DNA from: Setophaga petechia
Taxonomy: Eukaryota; Chordata; Aves; Passeriformes; Parulidae
Length of the DNA: 64,000 bases
NCBI GenBank assembly: GCA_024362935.1
Contig: JANCRA010000030.1
Coordinates: 8,600,096 to 8,664,095, forward strand
Reading direction: 5' to 3'
Shown here: positions 39,815-49,183 of the stretch, piece after piece
Layout of the letters: every line of letters starts with the position of its first letter
How positions within the stretch are numbered: position 1 is the stretch's first letter
Translations under genes and position numbers: made by a program
The notes under the pieces: generated by a model
Database searches by the model: none
The model's input: only the letters and a program-made list of their open reading frames with translations
What the model was told of the DNA's origin: nothing

Positions 39815-39990
39815 GGGACAGGTGACAGCATTTGGGACAGGTGACATTTGGCATTTGGGACATTCAGCGTTTGGGACAGGTGACATTTGGCATTTGGGAC
39901 ATTCAGCATTTGGGACAGGTGACAGCAGTTGGCATTTGGGACATTCAGCGTTTGGGACAGGTGACATTTGGGACATTCAGCATTTGGGAC
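39815..39990. repeat. 39-bp minisatellite
   Basis: Four to five units of GGGACAGGTGACATTTGGCA plus TTTGGGACATTCAGCGTTT. Confidence 0.9.
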
Positions 39991-40684
39991 CCCCGGAGCT
40001 GCTGCCTGCAGCCACGCGAGCCCAGGGCTGCAATTCCTGCCCTGAGCTGGGATCAGCCTCATCCTGCCCTCCTGCCTTGCTGCACCCGGGGCTTTGATTT
40101 CAGGTTTTCCTGCAGCAGCTGTCTCACATTTGTTTGCTCTTTGGGAACAGGAATTATGGCACTCTGCAAAAAGCAGGGACCCTCTGGAGCTGCTGCTGGC
40201 ACAGCCTGGCATCCCAAAACATTCCTGCTGCTCCAGGTGCCATCTTCAGGGGGATTTAGCCATCCATCTGCTGCTTGTGCTTGCCCTGGAGCAGTCCAGC
40301 AGGGCTGTGGATGCCCACCAGCAGCACCAGGACAGGGATTTACCTTCCCTCCATCCTCTCCTCATCCCTGCACTGGGATCAGCTGGAGCAGGGCTTGGTC
40401 CCCACAGAAGGGCTGCAGTCAATCCAGGCTGTTTCACCTCTCTGTGTGCACCGGGGTGTTTTCCTTGCTTGGAGCTTCTGGGGCTGCCCATAAATCCGCC
40501 CTCAGCAGCAACTGTGTCACAGATGTCCCAGGACATGAATTTTTTCTCCGGTTTTAGTGCTGGTGTAAAGCTAAATTATGGTGGTTGTCAGCATTAGCAA
40601 AACCCTCCGTCCCCATCCTGCCTGTAAAGCACAGCAGAGGGGCCTGGGGCTGGCAGGGGTGGGGGAGAGGTGGGGCAGCTCCTG

Positions 40685-41465
40685 GTTTCTGGGAAATGCA
40701 GGGTTTGGGGAGATGGGACAGGGAATTGCAGGGTTTGGGGAGCTGGGAGTGGGAATTGCAGGGATTTAGGGAGATGGGACTGGGAACTGCAGGGTTTGGG
40801 GAGCTGGGAGTGGGAGCTGCAGGGTTTGGGGAGATGGGATTGGGAATTGCAGGGTTTGGGGAGATGGGAGTGGGAATTGCAGGGTTTGGGGAGATGGGAC
40901 TGGGAATTGCAGGGTTTGGAGAGCTGGGACTGGGAACTGCAGGGTTTGGGGAGATGGGACTGGGAATTGCAGGGTTTGGGGAGATGGGAGTGGGAATTGC
41001 AGGGTTTGGGGAGCTGGGAGTGGGAATTGCAGGGTTTAGGGAGATGGGACTGGGAATTGCAGGGGTTTAGGGAGATGGGACTGGGAACTGCAGGGTTTGG
41101 GGAGATGGGACTGGGAACTGCAGGGTTTGGGGAGATGGGACTGGGAACTGCAGGGTTTGGGGAGCTGGGATTGGGCTTTGCAGGGTTTGGGGAGGTGGGA
41201 GTGGGAACTGCAGGGGTTTGGGGAGATGGGACTGGGAACTGCAGGGATTTAGGGAGATGGGACTGGGAACTGCAGGGTTTGGGGAGCTGGGATTGGGCTT
41301 TGCAGGGTTTGGGGAGATGGGAGTGGGAACTGCAGGGTTTGGGGAGATGGGATTGGGAACTGCAGGGATTTAGGGAGATGGGACTGGGAATTGCAGGGTT
41401 TGGGGAGCTGGGGGTGGGAATTGCAGGGTTTGGGGAGATGGGACTGGGAACTGCAGGTTTTTGTG
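40685..41465. repeat. 30-bp minisatellite
   Basis: About 26 units of GGGTTTGGGGAGATGGGACT plus GGGAATTGCA, with frequent 'gagctggga' and 'gtgggaactg' variants. Because 30 is divisible by 3, the array reads as a 10-residue peptide repeat (GFGEMGLGIA), which is not a gene. Confidence 0.97.
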
Positions 41466-44394
41466 GAGGTTTGGCTTTGTGGAGCTGGTGCTGGTGATTT
41501 TGCCGTGGTCAAGGACGATGGCACGATGGCAGGAGTGTCACTGCAGGCACCTCGGCCACCGGGAGCTCTTTTCCATCCCTCCACCTCCCTCCGGGTGTGG
41601 GCTGCACACTCAGGGCCCGTGAGGAGGAGGTGAAGGTGTGTTTGAGCTCCATCCCACCCAAAACCTCCCGGCACTGCCCACGGACGCCTTGGGAAGCAGC
41701 AGAAGTTGCACCGGAGTGGATGCAGAGCACGCCCAGGAGGGGCTGGCACCGCTCAGCACCGAGCCCGGAGGGGCAGGGGAGTTTCACACCTTTGCAAAAC
41801 CCATCGGAGAAGGAAATGAGCAGCCCCAGCCGTAATTGAGATGGATGAAAGGGCGGCTGCCTCCCCCAGAGCGTTCCAGGCACCGGACTCGAGAGGAATA
41901 TGAAGTGCTGCTGCTCTCCAAAGATCGCCACGCTGCCGCTGAATTATTAATGAGCAGGAATGATTCCATATTTAATCTAAAGACTATTAATTACACTGCA
42001 CAAGAGCAGCACGCCATCCTGAGAGCCCCTCTCGCCAACTGAATAATTTAGTGGTGCCCCATCTTTTACCTCAATGTCGGGGTGGGTGGGGAGGCCCCTC
42101 CTGCCTGAGCACACAGTGGTGGCCCAAGGGGTGGTGTTGAGAGCCCACCCAACCTGTGAGCCCCCCAGGCTGGGCACAGAGGGGTTATTTGTTGTCCCTG
42201 GGGGCTGGGGGCACTGCTGTCCCTCTGTCCCAGGCTCAGCAGCAGCCCCAGCTGTGGCAGCCCCGAAGACAGATGTTTATTTGTCCGGGATTATTGGCTG
42301 ATCGCTGCTGGAGTGATCCAAGATGATCATTAAAAAGGGAAATGGGCTGTTTAATAACGATGCTGGGAGCACGCAGTGTGCCTCGCATTACCAGGGTGTT
42401 TAAGCATCAGCCCAATTAAGTCCCTCACATCCCTGCAGAATTACCCCAGTTGTGCAAAACTATTAGGCAAACTCCAGGCTCCTCGTAGTCACAGGCAATC
42501 CTGGAGCCTGGCACTCTGCTAGAGCCCCATTTCTGTCCTGAAGCTAAATTAAAATCCTATTGTGCCAGTGCTGCTAATATTTCCTGCTCTTGTTTCCAAC
42601 AATTAAATTGTGACATTCTGCCAAAACATACAAGGGAAGGAGAAAATGCTCTCAATCAGCTGGAAAGAGAAGGCAAATCCTCCCAGCTGCCTCCTGCCAC
42701 CACCCCGTGCACGGTGACAGCCACAGGTTAAGCAGCAGCTGATGGATGAGGCAGAGCCTGGTGCAGGTGGGGATTCATCCTTCCCTGTGGGAACTGGGAC
42801 TTTGGCACTCCAGGCATGAAGGGGAAGGGTTTTTCTCAGTTCAGGGGAGGAATTTGGGAGTGGGATCCACGCAGTGCCAAAAAGGAGAAGGCTGATGTGT
42901 GCTGGGTTTGTGTGGCAGGGGTTTGGGGTGGAGGGCTGCGAGGATGGCAGTGATGGAGCAGCTTTGGTGGCACCTGGAGCCCACCTGGGGCCACCCCACC
43001 ACAGCTGCTGCTCAGGAAGGGCTTGAGGGGCAATTCCCAGCCCTGCTGTGTCCCCAGCACCACCAGGGGCCTGATGCTGCCCCCCTTCTCACACAGGTAC
43101 TGCTCATCCTTTTCAATCTTCTCCTCAATTCTAATCCCATTCCCCTCCTTGCTCTGCTCCCCCCTGCACTCCTGGGGAGGGCACGGCTGCTTCCCTGCCC
43201 CACAGCCCCTGCAAACCCCAGAGCGAGCCCACAGTGTCCCCAGAGTGATGTCCCCCTGCTTGGGGTGGGCTGTGGCTGCTCTTGGGCAGGAGAGAGCCCG
43301 TGGGGACCCCAAGGGTGCTGGGGACACCCCAGTGGGACAAGGAGGGACTGGCACCTGCAGGGCTGTGCTGAGATCACATTAACTGCTGGAGGAGAGGGGA
43401 AAAAAAAAGCTGTTTAAGGAAGAAATGACTGTTTGGTCATGGCTTACAAGTTGGTACTTAGAAATTCCATGAATTTTAAAATAAAGAAATCGTGAGATTT
43501 GAACTTTCTTTTGAATACTCACAAACTGCAGTGCCTAATACCTTCCCTGGCCATTAAGGAGCTGTGCTGGGAAGCAGGGAGAGCTAAGTACTACACTGAT
43601 AGAGCAGTTAAACACTGTAATGGAATTGTGTTTGGAGAGGCTGCAAAGCCAGGTAGAGAGCCCATACATAAACAAGGCCATTACCAGCCAGGGTAAGTGG
43701 TGATAGAATTTCATGAATATCCCCACAAAAAGCTTTGTATATTTATAACAACCTGCAGAGTCGTTTTGAACACAGTCAGGGGCCTTTCAGAGCGACTCTG
43801 GAGTTAAATTGTACAATAGATCTGTGTCCCTGCATGGGGGTAGCAGCTCCAGGCAAAGCTGGATGGGCAGAGGGATCCCTGACCCTGCCTGGGCACCTCC
43901 TGGGGTGCTGTGGGTCCTGAAGCAGGGCTGGAAATTTGGCGGTTACTGCCCGCAAAATCCTCCAGTTTCCAGCTTCAAACGCCCTTTTCAGAAAGGTTTT
44001 TATGATGATTTTCTGTTTGCAGGGCAAGGGAAGCAGAAGGGCTCTGCTCCCCACCAGGTTGGAAAAGGGAGCAGGAGTGGCTGCTCCTCTGCTGGCCCAC
44101 TGGAGAAGTCACCAAAGGGCAAGAAAAGGAAGTTTCCACATCTCAGGTAAGGGAGAAATAAATCTGGGAGCCATCAGACCCAAAAGATCAGGATGGGGCT
44201 CTGCAGGAGCTGCACAGAGAAGAGTCAGAGCCCAGTGGGGAGCAGGGGCAGAGCTCAGACCCCAAACTGGGGCTGTGGGACACAGACTGGTCCTGCTGCT
44301 CCCCAGGGCTGCTGTGCTGATGATCCTACAGCAATCCCACAGCATTCCTGGGACAGCCTGTCCAACAGCAGCAGAACACCTGGGTGCTGCCAGA
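41466..44394. other. Intergenic stretch
   Basis: Unique; AT-rich blocks at 41830-42050, 42290-42640 and 43420-43800, GC-rich elsewhere. No splice-bounded coding exon with recognisable protein. Confidence 0.45.
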
Positions 44395-44555
44395 GCCCCA
44401 AAACCTCCCCAGCAGAAACCCTCACTCTCCAGCTCCTGAGAGTACTAATCACTTTAATTTAAATAAATAGGTGCTTTAAACTTAGGGAAACTTGGCTCTG
44501 CAACTCTTGCAAAACCTAAGCCCAAGTGATAGGCAGAGCTCGGGCACGAGCCGTA
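44395..44555 (+). repeat. Duplicated intergenic module, copy 1
   Basis: Aligns in the same orientation with 47973-48162. The best-matching core runs from 'aatttaaataaat' through 'ggtgctttaaact' to 'gagccgta', where similarity stops in both copies at the same base. Copy 1 lacks about 25 bases present in copy 2. Confidence 0.8.
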
Positions 44556-45278
44556 ATCAAATGCTAATTGCAATTCATAAATTACGTCGGGATGCCTGGG
44601 AATGTTGAAGCTCCTGGATGAAGTGTAGCATTCAATTTATCCTGTGCCTGCTCTCGACAGTGCTGCCAGCCTCCTCCTTGTCCCCCTGTGTTGTTTTGTC
44701 ATCTCTGTACTATCACCAATTCATCACAAAGGCAACTGAACTCGCCGGTGTCCACCCACCGGGTGACTTTGTCTTCGCTACTCTATGACTTCTAAATTAA
44801 ATTGTCAAAACACATTACTGAGAAAAATATCGTGAAGGGGAAGTTCTTTACCCTTTTCTCCCGGCTGAAGAGAGAGCAGCTTTGATTTGGAGCAAACATG
44901 TCTGCTTCATTATCCCACCCGTTATCATATTTCTTCCCTCGGCGGCAGCGGGAGAGGAGTCGATACTCAAGTCTTGGATGACATGATGGAGCATCCCACA
45001 GGAGTTGTCTCCATAAATTCTGAGATTGCCCAGGAGAAGCTGGGGATGGGGGGGAAGGTGTGTAATTTTCACTCTCTTTTATTCCTCCTACTCTCAGACA
45101 ATTTAGAAGAGATTACGGGGTGTGCTGGCGTGGATTCCCCCTGGCTGGATGTTCCCACTCTGCCAGCTCTGCCTGCCTTGGAATCAGCTCTTGGAGTCCC
45201 TGCAGGAGAAGAAACCAGCCCAGGAATGGGACTGGGGAGAGCACAGGTCCTGCTCCCACATCTCCTTGGGTAGGGAGG
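44556..45278. other. Intergenic, unique
   Basis: AT-rich with TAAT cores at 44560-44600; the segment 44860-45000 has an ORF on both strands, which argues against coding. Confidence 0.4.
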
Positions 45279-45525
45279 GACCTTAAAACTGATCCTATCC
45301 CACCCCTGCCATGGCAGGGACACCTCCGCTGTCCCAGGGAGCTCCAAACCCCATCCAGCCTGGCCTGGGCACTGCAGGGACTGGCACCCTGTGCCAGGGC
45401 CTGCCCACCCTCCCAGACAAGGATTCCCTCCTCAGATCCCACCTAACCCTGCTCTCTGTCAGTCTGAATTCACTCCCCCTTGTCCTGGCATCCCCCCTCC
45501 TGTGAAAAGTCTCTTGTTGTGCTCC
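45279..45525 (-). mobile_element. CR1 LINE fragment
   Basis: On the - strand it reads as the CR1 3' region upstream of the tail (ctgccatggcaggg, ccatccagcctggcctggg, cccccttgtcctggcatc in + orientation). Non-coding. Confidence 0.75.
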
Positions 45526-47258
45526 TTGTCATCTCCCTGTGTTTTGTTTCCTGCAGGAATCAACACTGATCTTGAGCTGCTCCCCCACAGGGGGTGTCTG
45601 AGGGCTGTGGGCTCTGTCCCCTCTCCCCTGGCTCTGCTGTCCCCCCAAAACTGGAGCAGAGTCAGGCCAAGGTTGGATCCTGCATGCACAGGATGCAACC
45701 ACAGAAAATAATTCCCCTGGGGATGTGAAACAAGAGGAGCCTTTCCTCCAAGGGAGAGAGCTCTTGGTTCCCCCTTTCCTCATTCCCACGTTGGTCTCTG
45801 GGCATAATGGATCAGCCATAAAAAGCAAGTAGCACACTGTGCACTCATTCTTTTGGCTTTGGACAATACCAAGGTAATAGACACATATTGTTTATTTATT
45901 CTGCTGTAGAGCAAGGCAAGGAGGCAGTGCCCAGTGTTTCGATGGGGTATTTTTAAATGCTCCCATTCCCTGGGCCCTTGTGATGCATTAGCCATCAGTA
46001 GTCAAATTGCCTCATATTTGCAATTTTATGGGTTCATTTTATCAAGCACACTGGAGCTGCATTCAAAGCACAGAAATAAAGTATTCCACTTCTGTTAGGC
46101 AAGAGCTGCTTCAATGCAAGAGATGGCCAGAGAGCAGAAATCTCTTTTATTTCCCCCTGCCTCTGCTCCAGATTCATCTCCAGATATTGCTTCTCCTCTG
46201 CAGCAGCAGCTGCTGAGCCCCTGCATGGCTGTGGAAGGTCCTGGGCACACCAAGAGCTCCACACCTCTGGAATTCTCCTGCTGGGACATCACTCCCTGCT
46301 CCCTGGCTGCTTTAAAACAGCTCCCAGCAAAGCTTTATCCTGCTTGTCCCCAACTGCAGGGGCTCTGAGCAGCATCTCCTGAGCCAGCCCCAGACTTTAG
46401 CTCCCTCCATGGGGCAGAGAAAGGTTGGAAGTAGCAAAATCACCAGGAATCAGCGGGAAAGAGAAGTTTTCAGGGTGGATTTGATGCCATGCTCAGCCCA
46501 TCACAAGGACTTGGGATCACCCAGGAGCTCCAGGGCTGTGGTTTTGGGGAAATTCATGGGATTATTCCCAGCGGGAGCTGCTGCTGGAGGAGTTTACAGA
46601 GCAGGAATTTGCTCCCTCTCGTGGGCTCTGGGGCTGGGCACAGCAGAAAGGGCTGGGATTCCTTGGCAGGCTGGAAAAGAGGATGGGAAATGTCCCCTTG
46701 GAGCTCTGGGAGCTTCTGCTCCAGCACAGAACGAGGACAAACACCAGGGACAGGCAGCCCTGGGCTGGGGCTCCCTGTGACAGCTTTTGGCAGCCCCAAA
46801 TTAACCCTGCTCCTTCATGGGCTCCAGTTCTGGCTCTCCAGAGCTCTCAGCTCCTCCTCACACGACACTTTATTGCCTTTATTGTCTCTGGGCCTGATTC
46901 CAGCAGGATTTATCTCTGTTCCAGCTGTTTAACCAACTCCACACATGGACAGTGCAGGGCTTGCTCTCAGGGATGAATACACCACAGATTCCTGTAATTT
47001 TCAGAACAAGAACAGCTCCATCTCATAAATCCATCAACCCCCAGTGCCCTTTTTTCATTTCAAAACCCCTTTAATTGTGTATTTAACACTAAAAAATCCC
47101 ACAGCGTGTCAGGTGCAGGAAAGAGTGGGAAACTAAGTCAGAGTATATGTGGGTGCAGGGAGAGCATGGCCAGCCCTGTTCAGTGGGATTTTTGTTGGGC
47201 ACAGACAGATCCTGGGGCTGCTCTGCAGATTCCCCATCCAACACAGCTGGGACAGATG
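45526..47258. other. Intergenic stretch
   Basis: Unique sequence with no supported gene or repeat. Confidence 0.5.
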
Positions 47259-47264
47259 TGGCAC

Positions 47265-47898
47265 GTGAAAAATGCGTGTTTTATTATTGGCTTTTCGCAA
47301 ATATTAAAATTAATATGTGTTGTGTTAGAAAGTTGTGCTGTATTAATTCTCTTAAGTAGAGTGTTAAATATAGTTTTAGGTTATAACAAAATGTTAAAAT
47401 AGAAACTATGCTATGTAGGATACTTTTTTTTTCTAAAGAAAGGACTCGCAGAGAGATAGTAGCCACATTTATTGCCCCATTATCAGAAGAAATTAACTTC
47501 TTCCCACCTTGTTTAGCCCCATTATCAGAAGAAATTAACTTCTTCTCACCTTGTTTAGCCCTGAAGATGCCGTTAGGATTCAGAGGAAGAAACTGACACT
47601 GACCAGACAGAATCCTGTGTTTGAATGGAATTTATGCATCATGTATGAGATGTATGGATATGCAACAGGTTATTGTTTTTAAGGGTTAATCCTCTGTTAA
47701 TGTGGGTCCTTTTTCAAGCTTATTTTGCCCAGATAAAGGTACCCGGACTGTCCATAACTCTTTGTTTCTATTGTCTCATATTGTCCTAATTGAAATTGTC
47801 CAAAATTTTTTTACTCTAATTATATTGCTATTTTTATAACCATTTTATTACTATTAAACTTTGAAAATTTTAAAAACAAGCGATTGGCGTTTTTCACA
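47265..47898. mobile_element. Solo LTR-like element with 6-bp target duplication
   Basis: About 634 bp bounded by GTGAAAAATGCG and GCGTTTTTCACA, an imperfect inverted terminal repeat, with TGGCAC directly repeated on both sides (47259-47264, 47899-47904). The interior is AT-rich and contains a 42-bp tandem duplication. No coding capacity. I recognise the ends as those of a common songbird LTR. A TIR-type non-autonomous transposon is the alternative. Orientation unresolved. Confidence 0.75.
47474..47557. repeat. 42-bp tandem duplication inside the LTR-like element
   Basis: Two copies (47474-47515 and 47516-47557) starting GCCCCATTATCAGAAG, differing at one position (ttcccacc/ttctcacc). Confidence 0.95.
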
Positions 47899-47972
47899 TG
47901 GCACAAGTGCGACAGATGTGACAGAAATGGGACAGATGTGACACAAATGGGACAGATGTTTTGGGGCTGTCA

Positions 47973-48162
47973 GACCCCCAAAATGCCTCCACCAGAAACC
48001 CACACTCTCAACCCCTGCAGCTGGAAAGCCGAAGAGTCACTTCAGGGGGGAATTTAAGGATTTAATTTAAATAAATCGGTGCTTTAAACTCGTGAAAACT
48101 TTGCTCTCCAGCGCTTGTAAACCCGAACCCCAGCGATCGGCGCATCTCGGGCGTGAGCCGTA
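47973..48162 (+). repeat. Duplicated intergenic module, copy 2 (upstream of UBAC1)
   Basis: Second copy of 44395-44555, immediately upstream of the UBAC1 CpG island and just downstream of the solo LTR. More CpG-rich than copy 1 (gcgatcggcgcatctcgg), consistent with copy 1 having decayed by CpG loss. Confidence 0.8.
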
Positions 48163-48466
48163 GGAAATGACACGGTTTGGATGAAACATTTAAAGTTTTA
48201 ATAATGAAATATAAACGAAAATCATCCCCGCTGGCCGGGCGCGGAGTCCCACGGGCAGACCGGGAGCGGGCCGGGCACCAGCGGCCCGCGGGCCCCCTCT
48301 AACGGCCCGCCGGGGAACGCCCGCTGCCCCGGCCGCCCCGTCCCGCCCCGCCCGGGACAGCAGCACCGCCCCGGTGCCTCCCGGTGCCTCCCGGTGTCCC
48401 CGGAGTGACCCCGACCCCTCAGCCCTGCCCGGGCCGCCTCACGGACCCCCGAGCCCCGCGGGACGG

Positions 48467-48486
48467 AACTACAACTCCCGGCATGC
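48467..48486 (+). promoter_or_regulatory. ZNF143/Staf-like site
   Basis: aactacaactcccggcatgc matches the ACTACAAYTCCCRGCATGC-type element known from many CpG-island promoters. The assignment is by eye. Confidence 0.7.
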
Positions 48487-48606
48487 ACCGGGCAGCGCCG
48501 CAGTCCCAGCGCGCACCGGGACAAGGGGAGAAACCGAGATCCCACAATGCATCGGGGCAGCTCCATGTTAACTGCAGCGCTGCGGAGCCGTTGATAAGCG
48601 GTCTTA

Positions 48607-48640
48607 AACGTCATTAAACGTCATTAAGTGTCATTAATAA
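48607..48640. repeat. Triplicated ACGTCATTAA motif upstream of UBAC1
   Basis: Three near-tandem 11-bp units (aaacgtcatt, aaacgtcatt, aagtgtcatt) containing CRE half-sites ACGTCA, inside the UBAC1 promoter region. A shorter tandem of 'tctattaaagg' type follows it. Confidence 0.6.
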
Positions 48641-48756
48641 TTCATTGAAGGTCTATTAAAGGTTTATTAAAGATTGAAAACTCAACTGCCCGCCCAGGGG
48701 CGTGAAGGGGAGGGGGGTTTTACACTTTCACTTCCGGAGAAGCCCGCCGCGGTAGA

Positions 48757-48776
48757 ACCACATTTCCCAGCATGCC
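48757..48776 (+). promoter_or_regulatory. Second ZNF143/Staf-like site
   Basis: accacatttcccagcatgcc carries the TTCCCAGCATGCC half of the same element, 25 bases after an ETS core. Confidence 0.6.
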
Positions 48777-49045
48777 CCTGCCATGCCCAGCATTTCCGTT
48801 TCCGGCCGCGGCGGGAGCGCCGCCGTGTCCCCGGAGGGACGGCGGGGCCCGGGCGGTGACACCGGCGGTGACAGCGGGCAGGGCCGCGCCGGGCACAGCC
48901 ACCGGAGCGCTCCCCGCGCCGCCCGGGCCGGGCCGCCGCTCCCCCGGGCCGGGCGGGGTCACCTTCATGGGCGGGCGGGAGCTGCCCGGGGCCTGCTGAG
49001 GCGGCGGCGGCGGCGGCGGGACCGGCGGCACCGGGAGCGGGAGCG

Positions 49046-49183
49046 ATGTTCGTGCAGGAGGAGAAGATCTTTGCGGGGAAGGTGCTGAGGCTCCATGTGT
49101 GCACCATGGAGGGCGCCGAGTGGCTGGAGGAGGTGCCCGAGGACACCACGGTGGAGAAGCTCAAGGAGCGGTGCCTGAAGCAC
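49046..49183 (+). CDS. UBAC1: UBAC1 exon 1
   Basis: Residues 1-46, [11 protein letters not shown] to ERCLKH, phase 0 at the donor GTAAGG (49184). The ATG has G at -3 and follows a CGG repeat. Encodes the first strands of the ubiquitin-like domain. Confidence 0.96.

Larger units (their letters stand above)
48229..49045 (+). promoter_or_regulatory. UBAC1: UBAC1 CpG-island promoter and 5' UTR
   Basis: Dense GC and CpG up to the UBAC1 start, without a TATA box, as for a housekeeping gene. It contains three ZNF143-like elements (48467-48486, 48538-48553, 48757-48776), ETS-type cores (cttccgg near 48731 and 48799), and a (CGG)6 run at 49002-49019 in the probable 5' UTR. A short upstream ORF (48967-48999, 10 codons) would be present if transcription starts upstream of it. 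No gene is seen on the opposite strand that would make the promoter bidirectional. Confidence 0.8.

Noticed and set aside
40585..41749. 275-codon + strand ORF of decapeptide repeats and 166-codon - strand ORF.
   Set aside because: 30-bp minisatellite with period divisible by three; no splice context or family match.
44848..45273. Overlapping ORFs on both strands (74 and 128 codons) suggesting a small gene.
   Set aside because: No conserved protein character, no plausible splice structure; better seen as unique non-coding sequence.
47408..47596. 62-codon ORF containing a repeated LSEEINFF segment.
   Set aside because: Arises from the 42-bp tandem duplication in a solo LTR-like element, which has no retroviral coding region.
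48222..48614. 130-codon - strand ORF that could suggest a divergent gene sharing the UBAC1 promoter.
   Set aside because: CpG-island composition; Arg/Gly/Pro-rich peptide with no recognisable domain.
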